Assembly (NCBI RefSeq): GCF_000434895.1 | Contig: NZ_FR892800.1 | Coordinates: forward strand, 1-42,521 | DNA length: 42,521 nt | DNA from: Phascolarctobacterium succinatutens CAG:287 | GTDB taxonomy: Bacteria; Bacillota; Negativicutes; Acidaminococcales; Acidaminococcaceae | Reading direction: 5' to 3' | Shown here: positions 16,523 through 25,349 of the stretch, in pieces | Position numbering within the stretch: position 1 is the first letter of the stretch | How the letters are laid out: each line of letters opens with the position of its first letter | Notes under the pieces: model-generated | The model's database searches: none | The model's input: only the letters and a program-made list of their open reading frames with translations | What the model was told of the DNA's origin: nothing | Made by a program: the position numbers and the translations under genes

Positions 16523-17467
16523 ATGAAATTTGAAAACGATGCTGAAAGAATCGCTATGATTGTTTCCATCAACAGTATTATCGGTAATCTGCTTTTATCA
16601 TTGGGCAAGCTTGTTGCCGGTTTCATCGCCCAATCCGCTGCCATGGTTTCCGACGGTATCCACTCTGCGTCCGATGTTTTCGGTACCCTCATTGTTATGG
16701 CCGGCGTAAAATTTTCCAACAAGGCTTCGGATGATGACCATCCTTACGGCCACGAGCGTATTGAATGCATTGCAGCTATTCTTTTGGCAATAATCCTGAC
16801 GATTATCGCCCTGCTCATCGGCTACAGTGGTTACGAAAAAATCGTAGGTGACCCGGCTGAGCTAGAGGTCCCCGGACAGCTTGCTCTGTGGGCAGCAATT
16901 ATTTCCATTGTTGCTAAGGAAGCAATGTTCTGGTACACCCGCAACGCCGCACAAAAAATCAATTCCGGCGCCCTGATGGCGGAAGCATGGCATCACCGCA
17001 GTGACGCTATGAGCTCCGTCGGTGCTTTCATCGGTATTTTGGGCGCACGCATGGGCTATCCTATTTTAGACCCCATCGCCAGCCTGGTAATCTGCGTGAT
17101 GATTTTATATGCTGCCTACGAAGTATTCAAGGATTCTATGGATAAAATGGTTGACCGCAGCTGTGATGAGGAAACAGCAACCGCTATGGAAGAGCTTGTT
17201 TCCCGTGTTCCCGGTGTAGAGCATCTCGACAGTCTGCACAGCCGTCTTTTCGGCAGCCGTATCTACGTTGATATTGAAATCAGCGTCAAGGATAACCTTA
17301 CCCTGCTGCAGGCACATCACATCGCTGAAATGGTCCACACTGCCGTTGAAGCCAACTTCCCGCTAGTAAAGCACTGCATGGTGCATGTCAATCCTTTAAG
17401 TGAAGACAGCCATGAAGCCTGCACTATGCTGCCGCCGGATTTACGTCCGCACGATCAGAATAATTAA
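16523..17467 (+). CDS. CDF family divalent metal exporter
   Basis: A 314-residue cation diffusion facilitator that exports divalent metal in exchange for protons across the inner membrane. The site residues appear as AMVSDGIHSASDVFG in helix 2 and EAWHHRSDAMSSVG in helix 5. A cytoplasmic C-terminal domain begins about residue 210 (VSRVPGVEHLDSLHSRLFGSRIYVDIEI), with the His-containing HHIAEMVHTAVE. AGGAGG lies 7 nt before this ATG, which decides it over an in-frame upstream start inside the terminator region. The czcD-type riboswitch directly upstream supports export of Fe2+, Co2+ or Ni2+. No co-transcribed partner is seen. Confidence 0.95.
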   Translation: MKFENDAERIAMIVSINSIIGNLLLSLGKLVAGFIAQSAAMVSDGIHSASDVFGTLIVMAGVKFSNKASDDDHPYGHERIECIAAILLAIILTIIALLIGYSGYEKIVGDPAELEVPGQLALWAAIISIVAKEAMFWYTRNAAQKINSGALMAEAWHHRSDAMSSVGAFIGILGARMGYPILDPIASLVICVMILYAAYEVFKDSMDKMVDRSCDEETATAMEELVSRVPGVEHLDSLHSRLFGSRIYVDIEISVKDNLTLLQAHHIAEMVHTAVEANFPLVKHCMVHVNPLSEDSHEACTMLPPDLRPHDQNN

Positions 17468-17514
17468 ACAAAACTCAGCTTACGCCACACAAAAATAATT
17501 TTAAATTTTTCTTG

Positions 17515-17554
17515 ATATACCCTCTTGACAAGCTATCTTAAGGGGGTATATAAT
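17515..17554 (+). promoter_or_regulatory. Promoter flanked by an inverted repeat
   Basis: TTGACA (17525-17530) and TATAAT (17549-17554) with an 18-nt spacer. An 8-bp inverted repeat ATATACCC (17515-17522) / GGGTATAT (17544-17551) brackets the -35 and reaches the -10, so a dimeric or looping repressor could block it. The half-sites recall CsoR-type sequences but are spaced much wider, so I assign no regulator. Confidence 0.7.
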
Positions 17555-17625
17555 TTAGGCAATCAGTGAATGATTGCTCATATGTATGGTAATGTTTCCC
17601 AATAAATGTATGGAGGTATCTGCTA

Positions 17626-18414
17626 ATGAAAAAGATGTTATTTATTCTTGTCAGCATGCTGTGCCTGCTTTTATCAGCCGGCTGCGGCAGCGACAAACAG
17701 GCAACGCAAACACCTGCCGCCGACAAGGTGTTGCGTGTAGCAACATCACCTGCTTCTCCGCCCTTTGAGCTTTATCTTAAGGAGCAAAATAAATTTACCG
17801 GTTTTGATATCGATTTAATCAATGATGTAGCCAAAAAAATGGGCTATGACAAGGTTGAATTTATCAATACCCCGTTCGACGAGCTTCTGCCCGGCCTGAA
17901 TCACAAAAAATATGATATTGCCATAAACAACTTCAGTAAAACCAAGGCACGTTCCATTGACTATGCTGCAAGTGATTCCTATGCTAAAGCTGCTTTCTCC
18001 ATCGTTGCCAAAAAAGGCAGCAACCTTAAAGCAGACATCGACAGCATGAACGGCCGTAAGGTTGCCATCAAAAAAGGTGCTTCTGCCGAACGCGTCGCTA
18101 AATCCTTCCCCGGCAGCATCATCGTTGAATATCCCGAAAATGCCAGCGCTTTACATGCAGTAGAAACCGGCGAAGCAGATTACGCTATCTGCGGTAACCT
18201 GACCACTGCCTACTATATGACTCATACCGATGACGACAATTGCCTGCAGGTTGTAGGCCATTCCGAACGCCAGGATGATCTTGTTGTCTATGCTGAAAAA
18301 GAAAATGAAGAGCTGATTAAAAAGTTTAACGTTGCTTTGAGCGACTATAAAAAGAGCGGCGAATACAAAAGACTCATCAAATTCTACTTCGGCGATATCG
18401 AAAAACAGTCCTGA
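17626..18414 (+). CDS. Amino-acid-type family 3 solute-binding lipoprotein, second copy
   Basis: A 262-residue paralogue of the binding protein at 15278-16057. It has lipobox LSAGC (Cys 20), then LRVATSPASPPFELY, GFDIDLINDVAKKMGYDKVEF and the ending KKSGEYKRLIKFYFGD. The segment that holds the conserved ligand-binding Arg is altered: the paralogue has SITPERERLVDF, this protein FSKTKARSIDY. That suggests a different ligand. GGAGG lies upstream of the ATG, and the promoter at 17515-17554 drives it alone. No permease or ATPase gene is next to it. The two copies bracket the CDF exporter gene but are transcribed in opposite directions. Confidence 0.92.
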   Translation: MKKMLFILVSMLCLLLSAGCGSDKQATQTPAADKVLRVATSPASPPFELYLKEQNKFTGFDIDLINDVAKKMGYDKVEFINTPFDELLPGLNHKKYDIAINNFSKTKARSIDYAASDSYAKAAFSIVAKKGSNLKADIDSMNGRKVAIKKGASAERVAKSFPGSIIVEYPENASALHAVETGEADYAICGNLTTAYYMTHTDDDNCLQVVGHSERQDDLVVYAEKENEELIKKFNVALSDYKKSGEYKRLIKFYFGDIEKQS

Positions 18415-18546
18415 TACACCCCTAACTCAGCTAAAAGCTAATAGCTTATATATATCACACCCCTTACAATACTCTTTTTATAATACTCCTTATCAGCCGG
18501 CATCCCCTAAAGCCGGCGAACAAACACTCAACTCATCAAAACGCAG

Positions 18547-18584
18547 AAAAGCCTTGCAGTAAGTCCAAACTGCAAGGCTTTTTT
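18547..18584. terminator. Bidirectional terminator between the binding-protein gene and glpK
   Basis: Long stem AAAAGCCTTGCAGT / ACTGCAAGGCTTTT with an 8-nt loop. T-runs flank both sides, so it can stop both the rightward binding-protein transcript and leftward glpK. Confidence 0.92.
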
Positions 18585-18604
18585 GCTGTATTTTTATATT
18601 CAGT

Positions 18605-20107
18605 TTAATCCTCCGGATGCAGCTTAATGCAGGACGCACGCACAGCCCTGTGCCAGCCACGCAGCAGATGATTACGCGTTTCTTCATCCATATTGGGCAT
18701 AAAGGTCTGCTCAATAACATGATTGCCCTTAATCATTTCCTTGTCATCCCAATAGCCTACTGCCAGACCTGCAAGATAAGCAGCACCCATAGCAGTTGTT
18801 TCAATGCAGCTCGGGCGTTCTACCTTAACGTTGATAATGTCCGCCTGCGTCTGCATCAGAAAGCTGTTGGCACAGGCACCGCCATCAACCTGCAGCGAGC
18901 TCAGCTTAATACAGCTGTCCTCTTCCATCGCCTTCAGTACGTCGTACACCTGATAGGCAATAGCTTCAAGCGTTGCACGCACAATATGATTACGGTTAAC
19001 ACCGCGCGTAAGGCCGACAATCGCACCGCGTGCATATTGGTTCCAATGCGGCGCACCCAAGCCTACAAAAGCAGGAACCATGTAGCAGCCGTTGGAATCG
19101 GGTACAGATTTCGCCATAGCTTCGGATTCGGCAGCATTGCGAATCAGTCCCAGCTCATCACGCAACCATTGGATAGCAGCACCGGCAACGAAAATAGAAC
19201 CTTCCAGCGCATACTCTACCTTGCCGTCTACACCCCAGGCGATAGTTGTAACAAGACCGTTTTTGCTGTCTACAGGCTTTTCGCCGGTATTCATCAGCAT
19301 AAAACCGCCCGTACCGTAGGTATTTTTTGCTTCGCCTGGTGCAAAACAGGTCTGTCCGAACAGCGCACATTGTTGATCTCCTGCAGCGCCGGCGATAGGA
19401 ATAGAAGCCTCAAAAAGCTTCGCATCAGTAGAACCGTATACACAGCTGGACGGCTTAACCTCCGGCAGCATTTGACGTGGAATGCCCAAAACGGTCAGGA
19501 TTTCGTCATCCCACTGCAGAGTATGAATATTAAACATCAATGTACGGGAAGCATTGGAATAATCCGTAACATGAACCTTACCGCCGGTCAGCTTCCAGAT
19601 AATCCAGCTGTCAATAGTACCGAACAGCAGCTGGCCTGCTTCCGCACGCTCGCGTGCATGAGGTACGTTTTCCAGAATCCAGTGCAGCTTGGTACCGGAG
19701 AAATAAGCATCCAGAACCAGGCCTGTTTTTTCACGGAACATATTAGCATAGCCACGGATTTTCAGCAGATCACAGTATTCTGCGGTACGACGGCACTGCC
19801 AGACAATCGCCTTGCAGATAGGACGACCGGTGTTCTTGTCCCACACTACGGTAGTTTCGCGCTGATTCGTAATACCGATGCCGGCAATATCAGCCGGAGT
19901 AACATTCAGCTTGCTCATTGCCTCGTACATCAGGCCTACCTGAGTAGCCCAGATTTCCTCGGCATCGTGCTCCACCCAGCCTGCCTGCGGATAATACTGC
20001 GTAAACTCCTTTTGTGCTACGCTGCAGATTTCTCCCTGCTTGTCAAACAAAATACAACGGCAGCTGGTAGTTCCCAAATCCAGCGCCATGATATATTTAT
20101 TCTTCAT
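18605..20107 (-). CDS. glpK: Glycerol kinase
   Basis: A 500-residue FGGY-family kinase, the usual glycerol kinase length; it makes sn-glycerol 3-phosphate from glycerol and ATP. It shows the N-terminal phosphate-1 motif MALDLGTTSCRCILFD, GWVEHDAEEIW, GIGITNQRETTVVWDKNTGRPI, GTIDSWIIWKLTGG, the adenosine/phosphate-2 GTGGFMLMNTG and QVDGGACANSFLMQ. The usual DQGTTSSR is DLGTTSCR here. The ATG at 20107 is chosen because AAGG precedes it and glycerol kinases begin here; a 13-residue upstream extension is unlikely. It lies downstream of the TRAP genes on the same strand but has its own -10, and it fits a glycerol/glycerophosphodiester module with the GDPD and LacI genes. Confidence 0.97.
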   Translation of the reverse strand: MKNKYIMALDLGTTSCRCILFDKQGEICSVAQKEFTQYYPQAGWVEHDAEEIWATQVGLMYEAMSKLNVTPADIAGIGITNQRETTVVWDKNTGRPICKAIVWQCRRTAEYCDLLKIRGYANMFREKTGLVLDAYFSGTKLHWILENVPHARERAEAGQLLFGTIDSWIIWKLTGGKVHVTDYSNASRTLMFNIHTLQWDDEILTVLGIPRQMLPEVKPSSCVYGSTDAKLFEASIPIAGAAGDQQCALFGQTCFAPGEAKNTYGTGGFMLMNTGEKPVDSKNGLVTTIAWGVDGKVEYALEGSIFVAGAAIQWLRDELGLIRNAAESEAMAKSVPDSNGCYMVPAFVGLGAPHWNQYARGAIVGLTRGVNRNHIVRATLEAIAYQVYDVLKAMEEDSCIKLSSLQVDGGACANSFLMQTQADIINVKVERPSCIETTAMGAAYLAGLAVGYWDDKEMIKGNHVIEQTFMPNMDEETRNHLLRGWHRAVRASCIKLHPED

Positions 20108-20136
20108 GCTTTCACGACCTTTCCTTGATATTTTTA

Positions 20137-20182
20137 AGTATAACACAAAACATAAGGAGCCGCCACTTTCGTAGCAGCTCCT
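20137..20182 (-). promoter_or_regulatory. glpK promoter region with GAAA-loop hairpin
   Basis: A -10 TATACT (20137-20142) precedes glpK, but no good -35 is present at normal spacing. Instead a 12-bp stem with two G-U pairs and a GAAA tetraloop (20155-20182) covers that place. It could be the 3' end of the TRAP transcript, an operator, or both. The missing -35 suggests that an activator is needed. Confidence 0.45.
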
Positions 20183-20254
20183 AAAAAAGCATATTTAATT
20201 ATGTTATGTACGTCTAGGAATCCTGATGAAGTATATGGCGCCTTATCGCACGTC

Positions 20255-21532
20255 TTACAAGTTAGGTAAGAACATTACCAACCCCGGCACATAAGTGACA
20301 ATAAGTAATGCTACTAACAACGCTACGATAAACGGCCAAACTTCCTTGAAGAATTCGCCGAGCGGCGTTTCCGTTATCGCACAAACCGTAAACATCATCG
20401 AACCGAACGGTGGCGTCAAACCGCCGATCATAATGTTAACAATACAGATAATACCGAAGTGTACAGGGTCAACACCCAGCTTAGTTACAACAGGAACAAG
20501 CAGCGGAGCCAGAATAATCAGTGCAGCGCCACCCTCCAGGAACATGCCCAGAATCAGCAGCAGGATATTTACCAGCATCAGCATCATGTACGGATTACGG
20601 GTAAAGTCAAGCATTGCAGAAGTGATATGCTGCGGAATACGCTCCCAGTTCAGATAATAGCCAAAGAAAGAAGCTGCTACGATAATCAGTACAACAGAGC
20701 TGGTACCGTAAATAGTTTCCTTCATAATCGGCCAGGCATATTCCCACTTCAGCTCCTTATAGATGAAGACACCTACCAGAATGCAGTATACTACTGCTAC
20801 AGCGCCTGCCTCGGACGGAGTGAACATACCCATGCGCAGGCCGGCGATAATACCGAACGGGAAAAGCAGCGCCCAGATAGATTCCTTAAACTGAGTCATA
20901 ATTTCACCGAAGGTAGCAGCCTTTTCACGTGAAGGCTTATAGCCACGCTTTTTGGAAACAATGGCAACAACAATCATCATGGATACTGCCATAAGAATGC
21001 CGGGCACATAGCCTGCCATAAACATTTTAGTTACGGATACGCTGGCAATCAGCGCATAAATAATCAGGTTAATTCCTGGAGGAATAACAGGCGTACTTGC
21101 GGAGGATGCAGCTGTTACCGCTGCACTGAAGGCTCTGCCGTAACCGCGCTTTTCCATTTCCGGAACAAGCATTTTACTCTGCATAGCAGCGTCAGCGTTA
21201 GCACTGCCGGAAACACCGCCCATCAGCAGGCTGAGCAGTACGTTAACCTGAGCCAGACCACCGGTCATATGACCCATGAGCACGTCGGTAAATTTCATCA
21301 GCTTATCGCTGATACCGGCATAGTTCATGATGGAGCCTGCCATAATAAAGAAGGGAATTGCCAGCAGCGGGAAGGACTGCGTGCTGGTAATAATACGTTG
21401 GAATACCAGATGCGCAGGAGAAGTCGCATCCAAAAAGGTAAAGTAGGAAATCGTTGCACCGAACAGGGCATAAGCGATTGGAATACTGGAAAAATAAAAC
21501 ACAAAAACGATGATGACGGGCAAATAAGCCAT
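20255..21532 (-). CDS. dctM: TRAP transporter large membrane subunit
   Basis: A 425-residue polytopic DctM-family protein that forms the transport path of a sodium-driven TRAP importer. Typical features are FPLLAIPFFIMAGSIM, GGVSGSANADAAMQSKMLVPEM, STPVIPPGINLIIY and the C-terminal repeat GGLTPPFGSMMFTVCAIT. Its ATG overlaps the stop codon of dctQ (TAATG), giving tight coupling. Substrates of TRAP systems are small organic acids or polyols. The surrounding glycerol kinase, phosphodiesterase and LacI genes hint at a glycerol-related ligand, but a C4-dicarboxylate is equally possible from this subunit. Confidence 0.95.
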   Translation of the reverse strand: MAYLPVIIVFVFYFSSIPIAYALFGATISYFTFLDATSPAHLVFQRIITSTQSFPLLAIPFFIMAGSIMNYAGISDKLMKFTDVLMGHMTGGLAQVNVLLSLLMGGVSGSANADAAMQSKMLVPEMEKRGYGRAFSAAVTAASSASTPVIPPGINLIIYALIASVSVTKMFMAGYVPGILMAVSMMIVVAIVSKKRGYKPSREKAATFGEIMTQFKESIWALLFPFGIIAGLRMGMFTPSEAGAVAVVYCILVGVFIYKELKWEYAWPIMKETIYGTSSVVLIIVAASFFGYYLNWERIPQHITSAMLDFTRNPYMMLMLVNILLLILGMFLEGGAALIILAPLLVPVVTKLGVDPVHFGIICIVNIMIGGLTPPFGSMMFTVCAITETPLGEFFKEVWPFIVALLVALLIVTYVPGLVMFLPNL

Positions 21533-22014
21533 TATTTTTCCTCCTTTCCGGAACCGGTAACATCCTGCCAGACAAATTTAATAGAATACACGGTCATGAG
21601 TACAAACGCAATCAGTACGGAAGAACTGATATAAACGGAAGAAATACCCAGTACCGGGGTCATTTTCGTATAGGATTTGGAAATATAGATAATAGAAAGA
21701 TAAGACATGTAGCCGTTGAGCGCAACAAGAATAACGTCGGTAATCAGGCCGATAGCCTTCTGCATACCTTGGGGCATTCTCTTAACAATGATATCAACGC
21801 CAACGTGACCGCGATGTTTAAATACTGCAACAGCGCCGATAAATACCGACCAGACAAAGCAGCCGGTAGCAACCTCTTCAGACCAAACAAGGCCGGAGTT
21901 AAAAACATAACGTAAAACAATATTGATAACAACAAGGATAGTAGTAATGCTGATGAAAAATGCAGCAACTAAATCTTCCAGATTATTTAGCACGAAGCTC
22001 AGGTTTTTACCCAA
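21532..22014 (-). CDS. dctQ: TRAP transporter small membrane subunit
   Basis: A DctQ-family protein of about 160 residues with four membrane segments. LNNLEDLVAAFFISITTILVVINIVLRYVFNSGLVWSEEVATGCFVW contains the family motif RYVFNSGLVWSEE. GHVGVDII follows in the first cytoplasmic loop. I take the TTG at 22014 as start because GGAGG lies 7 nt upstream; a 20-residue longer reading from 22074 would run through the intergenic hairpin and lacks a ribosome site. It sits between dctP and dctM in one operon. Confidence 0.9.
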   Translation of the reverse strand: MGKNLSFVLNNLEDLVAAFFISITTILVVINIVLRYVFNSGLVWSEEVATGCFVWSVFIGAVAVFKHRGHVGVDIIVKRMPQGMQKAIGLITDVILVALNGYMSYLSIIYISKSYTKMTPVLGISSVYISSSVLIAFVLMTVYSIKFVWQDVTGSGKEEK

Positions 22015-22054
22015 AATTTTACCTCCATTTTTTATAGTAATACTTATGCAAAGG

Positions 22055-22096
22055 AAGGAGCTGTCACGCCGCATGCTTGCAGCGTGGTAGCTCCTT
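22055..22096 (-). other. Hairpin between dctP and dctQ
   Basis: A long imperfect stem (minus-strand arms AAGGAGCTACCACGC and GGCGTGACAGCTCCTT) without a T-run. It is likely an mRNA-stabilising or partial-termination hairpin that lets the binding protein be made in excess over the membrane subunits. Confidence 0.6.
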
Positions 22097-22141
22097 AGTG
22101 TTTCATTATAACTGTTTAGTAATGTTGAAAAAATCTACAGC

Positions 22142-23176
22142 TTATTTTGCAGCGCGGATTTTTGCCAGCTCAGCTTTCAGCTTTTCATAGATACCAGGAG
22201 TTGCGCCTTCTTTTTCTTCCATCTGTTTAAATACAGGCTCGGTAGCTTTTTCGAAAGCAGCATGGTCAACATCGTTGAATTTTACGCCCTTGCTTTCCAG
22301 TTCCTTATAAACCTTGTTATAGGATTCGGTGGAAATCTTGGTCATTTCTTTACCGCCGTAAGCAAATTCTTCAGCAACGATTTTCTGATCTTCCGGAGAC
22401 AGGCTGTTGAATACTTTGGTGGAAATGTATACGCCGCAGGTACCCAGGAAATGCTTGGTGGTAGCTACGTTTTTAACGTGCTCATAGCATTTGGTACCGA
22501 TGTTGGTGAATTCGGAGCCTTCCAGACCGTCTACAACACCTTGGGAAACACCGGACAGAGTTTCGGAGAACGGCAGGCTGGTAGCGGTAGCGCCCATAGC
22601 ATTGATGGTGTCAATGAACAGCTTGCTGCCAGGAGTACGCAGTTTCAGACCTTTCATATCTTCCGGTTTGGTGATAACCTTATTGGTCATAACATTACGG
22701 AAGCCGAAGATGTAGTCCAGAGCCAGAACCTTAATACCTTTTTCTTCAGCTTTCTTTTCCATGTCCTTAACCAACGGAGTTTCAATCATCTTCTCATATT
22801 CGTCATAGGATTGATACAGCATCGGGCCAACCAAAGGTTTGAAATCAGGTACATAGTCGCCCAGATAAGACGGGTCTTCTACAGAAATAAAGTTAGCACC
22901 GTTAGCAACCTGCTCCAGGCCATCCTTGTAACAAGCCAGCTGGTTTTGACCAAAGCATTGAATTTCTACACGGCCATTGGTTTTCTTGTTAATACGTTCA
23001 GCAACCAATTCCATGGATTTGTACAGCTGCTCATCGGGAGAAAATACATGGCTCAGCTTCAAAACAACCTTTTTGTCAGAACCTGCTGCCTTTTCATCCT
23101 TTTTGTCAGAACCGCCGCAACCGGTCAGCGCCAACATCATAACAGACATTAACAGAAGAGCTACGATCTTTTTCAT
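22142..23176 (-). CDS. dctP: TRAP transporter substrate-binding lipoprotein
   Basis: A 344-residue DctP-family receptor with signal peptide and lipobox LTGC, so it is anchored outside the membrane. Family signs are LKLSHVFSPDEQLYKSMELVAERI near the N-terminus and the ligand-clamping Arg in KGLKLRTPGSKLFIDTINAMGATATSLPFSE. VVDGLEGS comes before the C-terminal helices. ATG 23176 has AGGAGG 6 nt upstream; the ATG two codons earlier abuts the ribosome site and is unlikely. It is the first gene of the TRAP operon. The Arg supports a carboxylate or phosphate-bearing ligand; which one is not visible. Confidence 0.94.
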   Translation of the reverse strand: MKKIVALLLMSVMMLALTGCGGSDKKDEKAAGSDKKVVLKLSHVFSPDEQLYKSMELVAERINKKTNGRVEIQCFGQNQLACYKDGLEQVANGANFISVEDPSYLGDYVPDFKPLVGPMLYQSYDEYEKMIETPLVKDMEKKAEEKGIKVLALDYIFGFRNVMTNKVITKPEDMKGLKLRTPGSKLFIDTINAMGATATSLPFSETLSGVSQGVVDGLEGSEFTNIGTKCYEHVKNVATTKHFLGTCGVYISTKVFNSLSPEDQKIVAEEFAYGGKEMTKISTESYNKVYKELESKGVKFNDVDHAAFEKATEPVFKQMEEKEGATPGIYEKLKAELAKIRAAK

Positions 23177-23252
23177 GTTCATCCTCCTAAATCCCTTGTT
23201 GAATTTTGTTGAAATTTAATGTAATAGAGATTCCCGTTTTGAATCTGATACC

Positions 23253-23281
23253 ATATTAACAGAGTGACACAGAATTGTCAA
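23253..23281 (-). promoter_or_regulatory. TRAP operon promoter
   Basis: On the minus strand TTGACA (23276-23281) and TAATAT (23253-23258) are 17 nt apart. The untranslated leader is about 70 nt. Confidence 0.8.
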
Positions 23282-23363
23282 TAATTTTACGCACATTTAG
23301 CAAATGTACTTGCAGTCTAGCTTTTGGCCGTTTTTTATCCCTATTGGCCTTATTGTGTCCCAC

Positions 23364-23393
23364 TTGTTTTTTCGCTTATCTTATGTTAAGATA
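23364..23393 (+). promoter_or_regulatory. Phosphodiesterase promoter with operator-like palindrome
   Basis: TTGTTT (23364-23369) and TAAGAT (23387-23392), 17 nt apart. A 7-bp inverted repeat TATCTTA-TGT-TAAGATA (23377-23393) covers the -10, a good position for repression, possibly by the neighbouring LacI-type protein. Confidence 0.6.
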
Positions 23394-23431
23394 GTGTTGA
23401 ACATTATTGAAAATTTCAAGGAGGAATAGAA

Positions 23432-24160
23432 ATGGTTCAAATTTTTGCGCACCGCGGCTTCAGCGGCTATTATCCTGAAAATACTATGCTTGCTTTCCAA
23501 AAGGTAGCAGAAGAAACTGTTGCTGACGGCATTGAACTGGATATCCAGCTCACCAAAGACGGTGAAATCGTTATCATGCATGACGAAATGCTCGACCGCA
23601 CCACTAACGGCAGCGGCTGGCTGAAGGACCATACCCTGGAAGAGCTGAAAATGCTTTCTGTTGGCGTTAATGTCAAAGGCTTCTTCCCTCGCCAAACCAT
23701 TCCTACATTACGCGAATATTTCACCTGGCTGAAAACCACCAAGCTGATTACCAATATCGAGCTCAAAACCAGCTATTTTGAATATGAAGGCATTGAAGAA
23801 AAGCTCATTGCTATGGTCAAGGAATTCGGTCTGGAAGACCAGATCTGGTATTCTTCCTTCAACCATTACACTGTTGCCAGAATCAAAAAACTGATGCCGG
23901 AAGCAAAATGCGGTCTTTTAACCGACACCTGGCTGATGAACATCGGTGAATACGCTGCTTCCCAAGGCGCTGCAAGTGTTAACGCCCGCACCTATTTCTG
24001 TGCTAAGGAAGGCGTTGCTGCTGACCTGCACGCACACAACATCGCTTTGCAGGCATGGACTCCTAACGATGCGGAAATGATGCAGGAGCTGGTTGATGCC
24101 GGTGTTGACGTTCTGATTACCAATTATCCTGACATTGCCGCAAAGGTTTTAGGCAGATAA
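23432..24160 (+). CDS. Glycerophosphodiester phosphodiesterase
   Basis: A 242-residue GDPD of the cytoplasmic UgpQ type with no signal peptide; it cleaves glycerophosphodiesters such as glycerophosphocholine to glycerol 3-phosphate and an alcohol. Catalytic and metal residues are visible: H7-R8 in FAHRGFSGYYPENT, E35 and D37 in GIELDIQLTKDG, H50 in MHDEMLDRTTNG. IELK and NARTYF lie further on. AAGGAGG lies 9 nt before the ATG. The LacI regulator gene follows 48 nt later on the same strand. The product could feed the same pool as glpK, making the 18605-25276 region a plausible phospholipid headgroup catabolic cluster. Confidence 0.94.
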   Translation: MVQIFAHRGFSGYYPENTMLAFQKVAEETVADGIELDIQLTKDGEIVIMHDEMLDRTTNGSGWLKDHTLEELKMLSVGVNVKGFFPRQTIPTLREYFTWLKTTKLITNIELKTSYFEYEGIEEKLIAMVKEFGLEDQIWYSSFNHYTVARIKKLMPEAKCGLLTDTWLMNIGEYAASQGAASVNARTYFCAKEGVAADLHAHNIALQAWTPNDAEMMQELVDAGVDVLITNYPDIAAKVLGR

Positions 24161-24208
24161 TTTATATCAGCCACCTGATACATAATCAAATTAGAAAGGA
24201 TTGTGTTT

Positions 24209-25276
24209 ATGCCTAAGAAGGTTACCCTGAAGGATATTGCTGCCAAGGCAGGTCTTTCGCCTGCCAGCGTATCGATGATTCTCAACAGACGCAGTATTGA
24301 CCGCTTCAACGCGGAAACTGTTGAGCAGGTCTACGCTATCGCTGCCGAGCTCGGCTACAAAAGCAGCAAGGAAAAAGCCTACGCCCTCGTCAGGCCCTCA
24401 GATACACTGATTATTATTATCTGTCCTTCATTATTCAATCCTTTCTATACTACTATTATCCAGGGTATTGAAATCGCTGCCCGTAAGCAAGGCTTTGTCA
24501 CCTCCGTCCGCACCACCTATTGGGATACGGATACGGAAAAATTTATCATGGAGCAGGCTCGCAAATTCAACGTTGCCGGTGTCATCTTTGCCATGATTCC
24601 CCAACAGCCGCAGCTGGCGTACAAGCTCAGCAAATATCTGCCGGTTGTTGCTATCGGTGACAGACGCAGTGATCTTGAGCTGGCTACTGTTGACATGAAC
24701 AACTTTACTGCAGGCCAGCTCATCGGCAAGCATCTTACGGATTGGGGACATAAACATGTTGCCTATCTTTCTACAACGCTCAATGACCAACACACCTCAC
24801 GTGTGCGCCGCTATCAGGGTTTGGAGGATGCCTGCAAGGCAGCAGATGCCAAGCTTTCCCTCTTCACCCAAGAGATTACTTCTGACTACGAGCTTTCGCA
24901 CGTTGAAGTAGAATACAGCACAGGCTATGAGCTTGCCAAACGCTGTCTTGATACAGCGCCGGAAACAACAGCCATGGTCGCTATCAACGATATGGTTGCC
25001 TACGGTGCATATAATGCAATTATCGACAGAGGCCTAAGGATTCCCGATGATATCAGCCTTTGCGGCTTCGATAACATCTTCCCCTCGCATCTGCGCGGCG
25101 TCAGCCTCACAACTATCGATAACTCGCTGACAGAATGCGGCAAAAGCGCCTTCAAGCTGTTGCAGGAGGAAATAGCCAGCTACGAGCATCACGGTAAATT
25201 TGAGCCTATTACCCATGTAGAATACAAATGCCGTCTTGTTGCCCGCTCCAGCAGCGGCACTGCTCCCAAGCGTTGA
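24209..25276 (+). CDS. LacI-family transcriptional regulator
   Basis: A 355-residue DNA-binding repressor. The N-terminal helix-turn-helix and hinge are canonical: VTLKDIAAKAGLSPASVSMILNRR, then RFNAETVEQVYAIAAELGYK. A periplasmic-binding-like effector domain follows, with LTDWGHKHVAYLS, AMVAINDMVAYGAYNAI and DDISLCGFDNI. ATG 24209 has AAAGGA upstream; a GTG two codons earlier is possible. It is probably co-transcribed with the phosphodiesterase gene and is the likely local regulator of that gene, the TRAP operon and glpK. No effector can be named. Confidence 0.94.
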   Translation: MPKKVTLKDIAAKAGLSPASVSMILNRRSIDRFNAETVEQVYAIAAELGYKSSKEKAYALVRPSDTLIIIICPSLFNPFYTTIIQGIEIAARKQGFVTSVRTTYWDTDTEKFIMEQARKFNVAGVIFAMIPQQPQLAYKLSKYLPVVAIGDRRSDLELATVDMNNFTAGQLIGKHLTDWGHKHVAYLSTTLNDQHTSRVRRYQGLEDACKAADAKLSLFTQEITSDYELSHVEVEYSTGYELAKRCLDTAPETTAMVAINDMVAYGAYNAIIDRGLRIPDDISLCGFDNIFPSHLRGVSLTTIDNSLTECGKSAFKLLQEEIASYEHHGKFEPITHVEYKCRLVARSSSGTAPKR

Positions 25277-25301
25277 CAAATTTCGTCGGATAATGTAGAA
25301 T
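25273..25301 (+). promoter_or_regulatory. azlCD promoter overlapping the end of lacI
   Basis: TTGACA (25273-25278) overlaps the last codons of the regulator gene; TAGAAT (25296-25301) follows at 17 nt. A TGTAG...CTACA inverted repeat lies across the expected transcription start. Confidence 0.75.
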
Positions 25302-25349
25302 AAAACCTACATAGTTTCTATGAATTAAAGAATTGTGCAGGTTTTAATT

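Noticed and set aside
17515..17551. ATATACCC/GGGTATAT repeat considered as a CsoR copper operator
   Set aside because: The half-sites are 21 nt apart, far wider than known CsoR sites, and no copper gene follows.
18617..20128. 503-codon frame antisense to glpK
   Set aside because: Shadow of glycerol kinase; composition and lack of motifs argue against coding.
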